Shown one piece after another: positions 1 to 8,874 of a DNA stretch of 64,000 bases (its first letter is position 1; every line of letters begins with the position of its first letter). The notes under the pieces were generated by a model. That model was given only the letters and a program-made list of their open reading frames with translations. It was not told the DNA's origin and made no database searches. The translations under genes were made by a program, and so were the position numbers. Source of the DNA: Lacibacter sp. H407 (lineage in GTDB: Bacteria; Bacteroidota; Bacteroidia; Chitinophagales; Chitinophagaceae). The DNA lies in contig NZ_JBBKTU010000001.1 in the NCBI RefSeq assembly GCF_037892605.1, forward strand, positions 3,100,001 through 3,164,000. Reading direction: 5' to 3'.

Positions 1-1
1 T

Positions 2-1864
2 CGTTACTTATTGATCAACCGTTCATTTCGTGAAGCATTTGAATTGTCGGACGAAGTAGTGATTGGAAAAACAGATTTTGATTTTGAGGAAGATGATGCA
101 GCGATCCGTTATCGTGAAGCCGATGAACAGGTAATTGCTGAAATGGTCCATGTGCAAACGGATGAAACAGTACAAATGGCAGATGGTGAACACAATTTGC
201 TGATTGTAAAATTTCCATTGTTTGACAGAGATAATATTTTATATGGTGTAGGCGGTATTGCAACTGATATTACAGAACGTGTACAATCACGTGAAAAATT
301 AGTTGAAGCAAAACGAAAAGCCGAATCAGCTGAGCAGTTGCAGGAACAATTCCTTGCAAATATGAGCCATGAAATACGCACGCCGTTGAATGGGATCATT
401 GGCATGACGAATATTCTGCAGCACACACCACTGTCTGAAGAGCAGGATGAGTTTGTACAGATCATTCGTCAATCGTCTGATAATTTATTGATGTTGATCA
501 ACGATATTCTTGATCTGTCAAAGATCAAAGCCGGGAAATTGTCAGTAGAGCAAGTGTTGTTTGATCTGCAAAAAGTATTGGATCAGGCAGTGGCGCCATT
601 CAGGTTGAAAGCAAAAGAAAAAGGAATTATGCTTTCGATCGTTTCCGATCGGTCAGTACCAGCACAATTAACCGGTGACCCTTTGCGTATTACACAAATA
701 CTTTCCAACCTGTTGAGCAATGCAATGAAGTTTACAGAAGAGGGAAGTATTGAGATCAGGGTGTGTGAAGAAGCAGAGCAACAAGACGATGGAAAAACAA
801 ATCTCAACATATTTGTTACAGATACGGGCATTGGGATACCAGGCGAAAAGCTGGAGCATATCTTTGACAGTTTTGAACAGGCCGCCAGTGAAACATCACG
901 TAAGTATGGAGGTACAGGATTAGGCTTATCGATCACCCGGCAATTGTGTGAAATAATGGGAGGCGCAATAGCAGTGAGCAGTGAGTTAGGAAAAGGGACA
1001 ACGTTTCGGGTGAAGTTGCCATTCATAATTTCATCAGATGTTCCCATCGTTACAGTAGCACATCAGGAAAAGACGATCCGTAACGAAGACATCAGTGGGA
1101 AAAAAATACTGGTTGCAGAAGATAATGAGATCAATCAGAAAGTGATCATGCATGTGTTGCAACGTGTTGGCATAAGTACCACTATCGTAAACAATGGCAA
1201 GGAAGCTGTTGATCTGCTGGAAGCGGGTGAGGAATTCGATCTTATTATTCTTGATCTGCAAATGCCATTGATGAATGGATTTCAAACCGCAACTTATATC
1301 CGGAAAAAACTGGAATTAACGATTCCCATCATTGCTATGACGGCGAGTGCTCTTCGCAATGAAAAAATGCGTTGTTTCGAATTGGGCATGAACGAATATC
1401 TTACGAAACCATTTGTTCCTGCTGATCTTTATACGGAGTTGCGCCGTTTCTTACTTGCACAGCCATCAGCCGGCAAACAAACAGACAGTAACAAAGAAGA
1501 ATATCAAGGGACAGAGCTGTATAATCTTTCTCACATTTACGAAATGGATGATCAGGAATATTTCTGCGAGGTGCTGCAGTTGTTCCTTTCTACAACTCCA
1601 TTGTTATTAAATGAAATTCATGAAGCAACATTGTATGAAAACTGGGAAGAAGTATATCGAAAAGCACATAAGCTGAAAAGCAGTCTTGGTATTTTACAAA
1701 TGAATTTAATGCTTGGCGTTATTTCAACCATTGAATTGCAGGCAAAAGAGCAGCAACAGGTTGAGCGTATACCAGATGGGTTGAAGAAAGCAACGGACTT
1801 GTTTGAATTGATACGCCCGATGATCGAGGCTGAATTAGCAAAAGTAAAACAGGTAAATAATTGA
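2..1864 (+). CDS. Hybrid sensor histidine kinase (PAS, HisKA, HATPase, REC, Hpt), 5' end outside window
   Basis: The reading frame is open to the left edge. The codons before the first possible TTG start (position 11) give RYLLINRSF, which fits the inside of a PAS domain, so the gene starts upstream of the window. In order: PAS remnant (about residues 1-95), HisKA with the phospho-accepting His in SHEIRTPLNG (His codon at 368-370), a HATPase domain with DTGIGIP and GGTGLGL, a receiver domain with VAEDNEINQ and phospho-acceptor Asp in LDLQMP, and a C-terminal Hpt domain with AHKLKSS. This is a BarA/ArcB-like phosphorelay kinase in one chain. No membrane segment lies in the visible part. A lone receiver gene follows 29 nt downstream and is the likely partner. 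The domains are certain; the stimulus is unknown. Confidence 0.93.
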   Translation, partial: RYLLINRSFREAFELSDEVVIGKTDFDFEEDDAAIRYREADEQVIAEMVHVQTDETVQMADGEHNLLIVKFPLFDRDNILYGVGGIATDITERVQSREKLVEAKRKAESAEQLQEQFLANMSHEIRTPLNGIIGMTNILQHTPLSEEQDEFVQIIRQSSDNLLMLINDILDLSKIKAGKLSVEQVLFDLQKVLDQAVAPFRLKAKEKGIMLSIVSDRSVPAQLTGDPLRITQILSNLLSNAMKFTEEGSIEIRVCEEAEQQDDGKTNLNIFVTDTGIGIPGEKLEHIFDSFEQAASETSRKYGGTGLGLSITRQLCEIMGGAIAVSSELGKGTTFRVKLPFIISSDVPIVTVAHQEKTIRNEDISGKKILVAEDNEINQKVIMHVLQRVGISTTIVNNGKEAVDLLEAGEEFDLIILDLQMPLMNGFQTATYIRKKLELTIPIIAMTASALRNEKMRCFELGMNEYLTKPFVPADLYTELRRFLLAQPSAGKQTDSNKEEYQGTELYNLSHIYEMDDQEYFCEVLQLFLSTTPLLLNEIHEATLYENWEEVYRKAHKLKSSLGILQMNLMLGVISTIELQAKEQQQVERIPDGLKKATDLFELIRPMIEAELAKVKQVNN

Positions 1865-1893
1865 ATAAATAATAATCCAAACTCCAATTGAAA

Positions 1894-2256
1894 ATGAAAA
1901 TTCTTGTAGCTGAAGACGAACCGATCATGTTAAAGACCATTGCACTTCGTTTACGTAAGGACGGACACGATGTAATTGTTGCTGATAATGGACGTGAAGC
2001 CATGGATCAGATCGATGCGCATGATCCGGATATGATCATCACTGATATCATGATGCCTTATTCATCCGGTCTTGAAATTGTAGGAAAAGTAAAAGCGGCC
2101 GGGCAGCGAAATGTACCTGTCATTATTCTGAGTGCAATGGGGCAGGAAAATGTAGTTGTTGAAGCCTTTAATCTTGGTGCCGACGACTATATTACAAAGC
2201 CGTTTAGCCCAAACGAATTGTCGATGCGTGTAAAGCGGTTGGCAAAATCAGCCTGA
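1894..2256 (+). CDS. Stand-alone receiver-domain response regulator
   Basis: A 120-residue protein made only of a CheY-like receiver domain: acidic pair in VAEDEP near the N terminus, phospho-acceptor Asp in ITDIMMP (about residue 52), the conserved Ser/Thr region ILSAMGQ, and Lys in TKPFSP. There is no output domain, so it must act through protein contacts or relay phosphate. I chose the ATG at 1894; a TTG two codons earlier (1888) is the alternative. It lies between the hybrid kinase and the HEAT-repeat/glycosyltransferase pair in the same direction. It may carry the signal from the kinase Hpt domain to the HEAT protein or glycosyltransferase; that is an inference from order alone. Confidence 0.9.
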   Translation: MKILVAEDEPIMLKTIALRLRKDGHDVIVADNGREAMDQIDAHDPDMIITDIMMPYSSGLEIVGKVKAAGQRNVPVIILSAMGQENVVVEAFNLGADDYITKPFSPNELSMRVKRLAKSA

Positions 2257-2327
2257 CGAAATCTGTTGTACATAAACCGGCGAATTGTTCATGAACGATT
2301 CGAACCAAGCCCCTTATTTTTGTTGTA

Positions 2328-3455
2328 GTGGAAACAGGGCATACATATTATGCAGGAAAACAGTTGCTACTGGATGTACTGGTACAACCGTGGCATTTGT
2401 TGCTTGGTATGTTTTTCTTTATTCTGATCATTGCAGGAGTTATTCTTTTTATTTTACTCTACTTAGTACGTCGTGCTGGACGTACTACTCTTCGTTTACA
2501 ATTACGGGAATTATATAGTGAACTCATCAGCGAACTGGCTGTTTGTGAAACCGAAGATGAATTATATGCCTTGATGCAGCAGCCTTCTACAAAAGAAATT
2601 TTATATCGTTTATTGGGAGATGGTTTTGCAAGAAAGGTATTGATCACCGAATTGCTCAAAACGTCACGAAGCATGAGTGGAAGTGCAGCCAGCAACGTTT
2701 GCTGGTTTTATGCACAGGCCGATCTGGACAAAGATTCACTGGATCGTTTACAACAAGGTGCATGGCATGTAAAAGCAAGAGCCATTCAGGAATTGAGCGG
2801 GCTTCGCCAGCGAAAACAAATTACGAAGATATACCGGCTTACCAATCATCCTGATGAACTGGTGCGTAATGAAGCTAGAACGGCTGTGGTAAAACTAACC
2901 GGTTTTGAAGGCTTGCGTTTTTTAGATGTGATTACGTATCCTATTACAGCATGGGAGCAATTATGTTTATTGCATGAGTTGTCGTTTCACAAAGCCGAAT
3001 CGTTTGCACAAATAGATCGGTGGCTCAACTCGAAAAATAACAGTGTGATTGAATTTGCGTTGCGGCTAATTGAAGTGTATAAGTTGTACGATCTGCATGC
3101 GCAGGTAATCGGGTGTTTATCACATCCATCGGTGGCAGTTCGCAAAAGAGCCATTCAGGCATTAAATGAAATTTATCAGCCCGATGCTGCTGCATATTTG
3201 ATCAATCAATTTCCTGCCGAGGAAAAAGAATTACAGTTACTTATACTTCAACTTTTTGAAGTTCATGCTACTGAAAATGAATTGCCGTTTTTGTTGCAAT
3301 GTCTTTCACACGCAGCAGTTGAAGTAAAAGCAGCTGCAGCAAAAGCCGTATATCATACACAGGCAGACGGTATGGTTTACATTGAACAACAGGTTCGAAT
3401 AACGGACGAGCCGTGGACAGTATTATTGCCGCAATTAAAACGGGAGGGAAGTTGA
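2328..3455 (+). CDS. Membrane-anchored HEAT-repeat protein
   Basis: A 375-residue protein with a short N-terminal segment, one strong transmembrane helix (about residues 24-47) and a long alpha-helical cytoplasmic part with HEAT-like repeats in its second half (for example around VRKRAIQALNE and VKAAAAKAV). HEAT repeats are protein-binding scaffolds and I see no catalytic motif. The start is GTG at 2328; the frame is closed by a TGA at 2292-2294 and no ATG lies before the membrane helix. Its stop overlaps the glycosyltransferase start in TGATG (3453-3457), a strong sign of coupled translation and a shared complex. I infer that it links the receiver protein to the glycosyltransferase at the inner membrane. 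Confidence 0.8.
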   Translation: METGHTYYAGKQLLLDVLVQPWHLLLGMFFFILIIAGVILFILLYLVRRAGRTTLRLQLRELYSELISELAVCETEDELYALMQQPSTKEILYRLLGDGFARKVLITELLKTSRSMSGSAASNVCWFYAQADLDKDSLDRLQQGAWHVKARAIQELSGLRQRKQITKIYRLTNHPDELVRNEARTAVVKLTGFEGLRFLDVITYPITAWEQLCLLHELSFHKAESFAQIDRWLNSKNNSVIEFALRLIEVYKLYDLHAQVIGCLSHPSVAVRKRAIQALNEIYQPDAAAYLINQFPAEEKELQLLILQLFEVHATENELPFLLQCLSHAAVEVKAAAAKAVYHTQADGMVYIEQQVRITDEPWTVLLPQLKREGS

Positions 3456-4882
3456 TGAGTTGGCAGGATTGGATATATGATTTCTTTACGTATGTAATTC
3501 TGGCTTATTCAGTAGTGTTGCTGTTATGCTATCTCTTTATCGCCTTTTATTCAATTGGCGAAACAAGAAAGTATATCCGCAAAAGCAGCTTTACTGATTA
3601 TTCGATCATGGCTGTATCGCCGCACACGCCTTCCATCAGCATTTTAGCACCTGCTTATAACGAAGCTGCAACGGTGATTGAAAATGTAAAGTCGTTACTG
3701 AACATTCACTACAACAATATGGAAGTGATTGTGATCAACGACGGAAGTAAAGATGATTCGCTGCAAAAACTGATCGAAGCCTATCAGCTCGAAATAACAC
3801 CGTATTTATTCACGACACATATTGCCACAAAGCCGGTGCGTGGTATTTATCGCAGCAGTAATCCTGTGTATCGCAAATTAGTAGTGGTTGATAAACAAAA
3901 TGGCGGCAAAGCAGATGCGTTGAATGTAGGTATTAATGTGGCGTCAAACGATTATGTGGTTTGCATCGATGTGGATTGTATTCTGGAGCAGGATGCAATG
4001 TTGAAATTGATAAAACCGTTTCTTGAAGAGAAAGAAACAAGGGTGATTGCAACAGGCGGAGTTGTACGCATTGCCAATTCATGCGAAGTGAGAGATGGAA
4101 AGATCATACGTGTGCATTTGCCCGAACAGTTTTTGCCTCGTGTGCAAACGCTTGAATACATCCGTGCTTTTTTATTAGGACGAATGGCCTGGAGTCGTTT
4201 AAACGGATTGCTGCTGATATCAGGTGCATTCGGTGCGTTTGATCGTGACATTGCTATTAAAGCCGGTGGCTACGATCATAACACGGTAGGAGAGGATATG
4301 GAGTTAGTAGTTCGTATGCGACGCTACATGGAAGAACGGAAGCTGCCCTATAAAGTTGCTTATATTCCCGATCCGCTTTGCTGGACAGAAGCGCCTTCTA
4401 GTTATAAAATTTTGGGCCGTCAGCGCAACCGATGGACAAGAGGCACCATTGAAACATTAAAGTTGCATCGGAAGATGTTTTTTAATCCGAAGTATGGCGT
4501 ATTGGGTATGCTGAGTTATCCATATTGGTTTTTCTTTGAATTTCTGGCACCAATTATTGAGTTTGTAGGCTTTATTGCATTGCTGGTATTTGTTGTGCTG
4601 GGCTTAATGGATTGGAAATTTTTTCTGGCGCTGCTTGGCTTTATTCTTTGTTTCGGGTTTTTATATTCCGTATTTGCAATACTTATGGAAGTGCTTACCT
4701 ACAATCAGTATAAGAAGCGAAAAGAAATTTTCAGTTTGATGTTAACGGCTTTTCTGGAGCCATTTATTTTTCATCCGTTTGTGGTGTGGAGTGCAGTAAA
4801 AGGAAATATCGATCTGCTTCGCAAAAAAAATGCATGGGGTGAAATGACGAGAACAGGTTTTGCGGGAAAGAAGAAAACTTAA
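3455..4882 (+). CDS. Processive family-2 glycosyltransferase, membrane-bound (BcsA/PgaC-like)
   Basis: A 475-residue inner-membrane glycosyltransferase of the cellulose/chitin/poly-N-acetylglucosamine synthase type. One N-terminal membrane helix (about 10-33) is followed by the GT-A catalytic domain with APAYNE, INDGS, the metal-binding DVD (about 172-174), the catalytic GED (about 279-281) and the processivity motif QRNRW (about 323-327), then several C-terminal membrane helices. The start is the ATG in TGATG at 3455, overlapping the HEAT-gene stop by one base; an upstream GTG at 3413 would lie inside the HEAT gene. The gene converges on and overlaps a YaiO-type barrel gene by 4 nt. A role in making a secreted polysaccharide is well supported; the sugar cannot be read from the sequence. 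Confidence 0.9.
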   Translation: MSWQDWIYDFFTYVILAYSVVLLLCYLFIAFYSIGETRKYIRKSSFTDYSIMAVSPHTPSISILAPAYNEAATVIENVKSLLNIHYNNMEVIVINDGSKDDSLQKLIEAYQLEITPYLFTTHIATKPVRGIYRSSNPVYRKLVVVDKQNGGKADALNVGINVASNDYVVCIDVDCILEQDAMLKLIKPFLEEKETRVIATGGVVRIANSCEVRDGKIIRVHLPEQFLPRVQTLEYIRAFLLGRMAWSRLNGLLLISGAFGAFDRDIAIKAGGYDHNTVGEDMELVVRMRRYMEERKLPYKVAYIPDPLCWTEAPSSYKILGRQRNRWTRGTIETLKLHRKMFFNPKYGVLGMLSYPYWFFFEFLAPIIEFVGFIALLVFVVLGLMDWKFFLALLGFILCFGFLYSVFAILMEVLTYNQYKKRKEIFSLMLTAFLEPFIFHPFVVWSAVKGNIDLLRKKNAWGEMTRTGFAGKKKT

Positions 4883-5661
4883 AATCGTCGGGCATAACCA
4901 ACCGATCCGAAATATTGATTGCCAAACGTTTTTGGCTGGTATTCATCTCTTGAATAACCGGTATGAAATAACAATAAATGTTTCCGTTGGATCGATTTCC
5001 GAATGCCGATCGTTACACGATTGGAATATAAACGCTGATTGGTGCTAAACTGGATATTCCTCGATTCATCGGGCGAAACACCGGTGCCGATCTGCAGCCA
5101 TGCATAATCATTCATCTCTCCAAAATATCGGCGTGCACTTGCAATACCGGCAAAGTTGAAACCATTGTTGTCGCTTAAAAAAGTTCTCGCCTGTAAAAAC
5201 CAATTGCCTGTATAAAAACCAATACCGGCTACACCAATCAACAAACTCTTATCAAAATACAAATAACGAAAACCGCCCTCCAGTTCTATTGCTTTTGGAA
5301 GATTTACATACAATGAATACCCTGCACGGAATTTAGGAAATACCGGCATATCAGGTGAGTAGCCAATACCTGCATAACTGTAGACTTTATTTGAAAACTT
5401 CGGATAAGCTTCCAGCTCGGCCTGCCATCCATTTTGTGCTAACCGATTTGCATAATTAAAGCGGCCCAGCAGTGCAGTATTTTTTGCTTCGTGTTTGTAT
5501 TCAATGCCGGCAATATGCCAATCGTTGGTAAACTGTTTATCAAAATGAAAATAGTCGTATTGTACAGTGATCGTGTTCTTGAACGGCAGCGTATCTGTTT
5601 GCTGGGAAAACAAACACATCGGTAACAAACACAGCATTGAAAAGAGGAATCGGCTTCTCAT
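4879..5661 (-). CDS. YaiO-family outer-membrane beta-barrel protein
   Basis: A 260-residue exported protein. The N terminus MRSRFLFSMLCLLPMCLFSQ is a signal peptide, and the rest is made of alternating beta strands ending in an aromatic residue (VGYARRF), as in outer-membrane barrels. The strand pattern resembles the YaiO family, which often sits beside polysaccharide glycosyltransferases. The start at 5661 places the signal peptide directly at the N terminus; an ATG at 5682 would add seven odd residues and overlap a promoter-like TATCTTTA (minus strand, 5682-5689). The 3' end overlaps the convergent glycosyltransferase by 4 nt. I infer that it is the outer-membrane partner of that enzyme. 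The barrel call is firm, the family fairly so. Confidence 0.78.
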   Translation of the reverse strand: MRSRFLFSMLCLLPMCLFSQQTDTLPFKNTITVQYDYFHFDKQFTNDWHIAGIEYKHEAKNTALLGRFNYANRLAQNGWQAELEAYPKFSNKVYSYAGIGYSPDMPVFPKFRAGYSLYVNLPKAIELEGGFRYLYFDKSLLIGVAGIGFYTGNWFLQARTFLSDNNGFNFAGIASARRYFGEMNDYAWLQIGTGVSPDESRNIQFSTNQRLYSNRVTIGIRKSIQRKHLLLFHTGYSRDEYQPKTFGNQYFGSVGYARRF

Positions 5662-5742
5662 ATTTTGAACAATGGATGCCATAAAGATAACCCAAGTTTC
5701 AGGAATGGTTTGTAGTAGAAAATAGGTAATTTGGTGCCTGGC

Positions 5743-6465
5743 TTACAAGTGTACAAACCAATCGCAGAATGATCGCCAAAAATCAAATCGATGAAACGTA
5801 AATACAGAGATGTGATACAGCAACAAGATGAGCAATGCAACGGGAAATACGTTGTATCGTTTATGCGAACGCCAATCCCAGATGCATAAACCGATCAACA
5901 GAAGATCGGCCAGCAAAAATCCGGCGAACGGTGCCATATGATTCCCTTCTATCGTTGGCATAAAAGCCAATACCTCACGAAAGTGAATATGAATCAGGCG
6001 ATCGGTAACCGGCGTAAACATGGTAAATGCCGTGCAAACCATGTAACGGGCATGTATAGTTGCTTTTTTGCGGTGATAGATCGCAAGCCCGTAAAGAATT
6101 GCAAAGGCAACCAGCGCATTCGCCGCAAGGGCAACAAAAAAGTAATCCATTGTACCCAGTTGCGGCAACGGCTGCAACCGGTATTTCAACAGATCCATTG
6201 TGGTATAAATCAGCAATGGAACAAGTACATAAGAGAATTTGCCGATGGTACGATGCAGCCTGGTGCATTTGGTACGAATAAGATATGGTTGTAGAATTAA
6301 CATGAGGCACCACAGTATAAGAGTAATGCCATGCGTGTGCATACGATAATTATCCTGCTCAAGCAGTTTGGTAAAGTACGTAACCCAAAAACCTGCAATT
6401 ACAAACAGAAAAAAACCAATGAAATACAAATAACTTTTTTGAAAGAGTGATTTTTCCAGTTTCAT
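5743..6465 (-). CDS. Seven-helix integral membrane protein, function unknown
   Basis: A 240-residue protein with about seven hydrophobic helices (near residues 11-31, 45-63, 73-92, 107-129, 138-158, 177-198 and 206-225). Several His residues lie near membrane ends (HTHG, RLHRTIG, IHIHF), as in some haem- or quinone-linked small membrane proteins, and the RLHRTIGK segment recalls DUF2306-type proteins, but I cannot confirm the family. It lies 81 nt upstream of the YaiO gene on the same strand, so the two may be co-transcribed. No signal peptide or catalytic motif is visible. Confidence 0.6.
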   Translation of the reverse strand: MKLEKSLFQKSYLYFIGFFLFVIAGFWVTYFTKLLEQDNYRMHTHGITLILWCLMLILQPYLIRTKCTRLHRTIGKFSYVLVPLLIYTTMDLLKYRLQPLPQLGTMDYFFVALAANALVAFAILYGLAIYHRKKATIHARYMVCTAFTMFTPVTDRLIHIHFREVLAFMPTIEGNHMAPFAGFLLADLLLIGLCIWDWRSHKRYNVFPVALLILLLYHISVFTFHRFDFWRSFCDWFVHL

Positions 6466-7011
6466 ATAGCAATCAGTAAGAGTAGTAACAATGATAAAGA
6501 AATTCCTGCATGTTGAAAAGAATGTTTAAGAACAGACAATGACCGGATGAAGCCTTCAAATCCAGTTAAAATTGTCATTTTGACAAATTAATTCAATTCA
6601 TTTTCCCCGTTGGGCATCAGGGGCGTTTTTGGCTGAAAACCTTTACTGGCGGGCTTTTCGGTTTTCGAATATCAATTTGCCGTCATAAAACAGACCGTAT
6701 CTTGATTTGACGACCTTTTGTTAGTGGGGTATTTTTACATCATCAAACGGGAATGGAAGAAGTTAAAAGCAGAGATGAGGAATCCCAACTGATAAGTAGC
6801 AAAAGCTACACAAGGTTTACAGAAGTCTTTTTTTATATGGCAAGCAATCGTTAACGGTCAACTGTTTCTACAGATGACCTTTTTCTTTTATAGAAGGTTC
6901 TTACCTGACTTCTTTTCTACCGGTTTTTCATCGCTTCTCTACTGCTCAACTCATTTTTCGCTTCCGGCTAAGAGATTACTGTGTTCGCCAAACCCAACCG
7001 TTATCAATTTT
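6466..7011. other. Long intergenic region upstream of tRNA-Ala
   Basis: About 585 bases lie between the membrane-protein gene and tRNA-Ala. I find no convincing coding frame; the only open frame (6874-7074, +) has no family features and runs into the tRNA. A cccc / gggg hairpin followed by cgttttt near 6615-6640 and a small gtagc / gctac hairpin near 6800 are the only structures noticed. The region should also hold the promoter of the leftward gene. I saw no known RNA family. Confidence 0.5.
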
Positions 7012-7042
7012 TTTGTTGTAAGCATGTGTACTGTTATCTTTG
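7012..7042 (+). promoter_or_regulatory. Bacteroidota-type promoter of tRNA-Ala
   Basis: TTTG at 7012-7015 (-33 element), a 19-nt spacer and TATCTTTG at 7035-7042 (-7 element, consensus TAnnTTTG). Transcription would begin about 7 nt later, just before the tRNA at 7052. The match to the known Bacteroides/Flavobacterium consensus is exact in both boxes. Confidence 0.8.
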
Positions 7043-7051
7043 CCACCCTTC

Positions 7052-7126
<75 letters not shown>

Positions 7127-7132
7127 AGCTTT

Positions 7133-7159
7133 AAAAGTCGCCTTCGGGTGGCTTTTTTT
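7133..7159 (+). terminator. Intrinsic terminator of tRNA-Ala
   Basis: Stem aagtcgcc (7135-7142), loop ttcg, stem ggtggctt (7147-7154) with two G-U pairs, followed by a T run to 7159. The UUCG tetraloop and T tract directly after the tRNA make this a clear Rho-independent terminator. Confidence 0.85.
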
Positions 7160-7230
7160 ATGTACTCGCCTTTCTCATTTTCTGCCCTTATCTTGCGCTA
7201 ACGATTGTACTTTTCTAAAATATTAGCCTT

Positions 7231-8856
7231 ATGGATATTCAGTTCAATAAGAATGAGGACGTGATGAAATTATCGCTTACCGAAATGCGGAAACGTCTGC
7301 AAAAGATCTACGAGGGTGGCGGAAAAAAATCGATTGAAAAGCAACGGGAGCGTAATAAACTAACTGCACGGGAGCGCATCGAATACCTGCGTGATGCAGA
7401 CAAACCATTTATTGAGATCGGGGCGTTTGCAGGTTATGAAATGTATGCGGAGCAAGGCGGTTGTCCGGCAGGAGGTACTGTTGCCGGTATTGGTTATATA
7501 AGCGGCCGGCAATGCGTAATTGTAGCAAATGATCAAACAGTAAAAGCTGGTGCATGGTTTCCCATCAGTGGAAAAAAGAATTTGCGGTTACAGGAGATAG
7601 CCATGGAAAATCGTTTGCCGGTGATCTATTTGGTTGATAGCGCAGGAGTATTTCTTCCAATGCAGGATGAAATTTTTCCTGATAAAGAACATTTTGGCCG
7701 CATCTTTCGCAACAATGCACGGATGAGTGCAATGGGCATTACACAAATTGCGGCGGTGATGGGAGCATGTGTGGCAGGTGGTGCTTACTTGCCCATTATG
7801 AGCGATGAAACATTAATGGTGGAAGGCAATGGCTCGATTTTTTTAGCAGGGCCTTATTTAGTTAAAGCGGCGATTGGTGAAGATGTTGATGCCGAAACGC
7901 TTGGAGGTGCTGTAACGCATACAGAGATATCTGGTATTGCTGATTACAAATTCAAAACTGAAGAAGAATGTTTGGATGAAGTAAAGAAATTGATGAATAA
8001 GTTGGGTGCAAAAAAGAAAGCAGGTTTCGATCGGATTACAGCAAAACTTCCGAAAAAGAATCCGGAAGAATTGTACGGGCTTTTTCCTGCGGATGGGAAA
8101 CCGTATGATATGCTGGAAATTATTGAACGCATTGTGGACGATAGTGACTTCGATCAGTTCAAACAGGATTATGGTAAAACAATTCTTTGTGGTTATGCAC
8201 GAATTGATGGTTGGGCAGTGGGCATTGTGGCCAATCAACGAACCATTGTAAAGAATCGAAAGAATGAAATGCAGTTGGGTGGAGTGATCTATAACGACAG
8301 TGCGGATAAAGCGGCCCGTTTTATTCTCAATTGTAATCAGAAAAAAATACCATTGGTGTTTTTGCAGGATGTAACCGGCTTTATGGTGGGCAGCAGAAGC
8401 GAACATAGTGGTATCATTAAAGATGGCGCTAAGATGGTGAATGCCGTAGCGAATAGTGTGGTGCCTAAGATCACGATAGTAATAGGAAATTCTTATGGTG
8501 CCGGTAATTATGCCATGTGCGGTAAAGCATACGATCCACGTTTTATTTATGCATGGCCAACAGCGAAGATTGCGGTGATGGGTGGGGAGCAAGCCGCAAA
8601 AACATTGTTACAGATACAGGTTGCTGCTATGAAAGCAAAAGGAAAAGAAGTGAGTGCAGAGGATGAAAAGACTTTGCTGGATGAAATAAAAGGCAGGTAC
8701 GAAACACAAACGACGCCTTACTATGCAGCCGCACGGTTATGGGTAGACGAAATTATCGATCCTGTTGAAACCCGCCGGGTGATCAGCGAGGGAATTCATG
8801 CAGCCGATCATAATCCGGATATGGATGAGTTGAGAGTGGGAGTGTTTCAGGTGTAA
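7231..8856 (+). CDS. Acyl-CoA carboxylase carboxyltransferase (beta) subunit, 3-methylcrotonyl-CoA carboxylase type
   Basis: A 541-residue biotin-dependent carboxyltransferase that moves carboxylate from carboxybiotin to an acyl-CoA. Both crotonase-like halves are present. The N-terminal half has GGTVAGIG, IVANDQTVKAG, LVDSAGVFLP and GACVAGGAYLP; the C-terminal half has QDVTGFMVG, the GAGNYAM oxyanion loop and WPTAKIAVMGGEQAA. The signature F-P-D-K/R-x-H-F-G-R-I-F (here near residue 150) is characteristic of methylcrotonyl-CoA carboxylase beta subunits (leucine breakdown) rather than propionyl-CoA carboxylase. The length fits the family (about 535). It stands alone behind tRNA-Ala; no biotin carboxylase or biotin carrier gene is nearby, so the partner must be elsewhere. 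The exact acyl-CoA substrate is inferred. Confidence 0.9.
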   Translation: MDIQFNKNEDVMKLSLTEMRKRLQKIYEGGGKKSIEKQRERNKLTARERIEYLRDADKPFIEIGAFAGYEMYAEQGGCPAGGTVAGIGYISGRQCVIVANDQTVKAGAWFPISGKKNLRLQEIAMENRLPVIYLVDSAGVFLPMQDEIFPDKEHFGRIFRNNARMSAMGITQIAAVMGACVAGGAYLPIMSDETLMVEGNGSIFLAGPYLVKAAIGEDVDAETLGGAVTHTEISGIADYKFKTEEECLDEVKKLMNKLGAKKKAGFDRITAKLPKKNPEELYGLFPADGKPYDMLEIIERIVDDSDFDQFKQDYGKTILCGYARIDGWAVGIVANQRTIVKNRKNEMQLGGVIYNDSADKAARFILNCNQKKIPLVFLQDVTGFMVGSRSEHSGIIKDGAKMVNAVANSVVPKITIVIGNSYGAGNYAMCGKAYDPRFIYAWPTAKIAVMGGEQAAKTLLQIQVAAMKAKGKEVSAEDEKTLLDEIKGRYETQTTPYYAAARLWVDEIIDPVETRRVISEGIHAADHNPDMDELRVGVFQV

Positions 8857-8874
8857 GGGCTTATATAGGGTAGT

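Noticed and set aside
7858-8592. Long open frame (about 244 codons) on the minus strand inside the carboxyltransferase gene
   Set aside because: It is fully antisense to a clear enzyme gene, rich in His, Ile and Phe, and has no family motif; it is a shadow of the coding strand.
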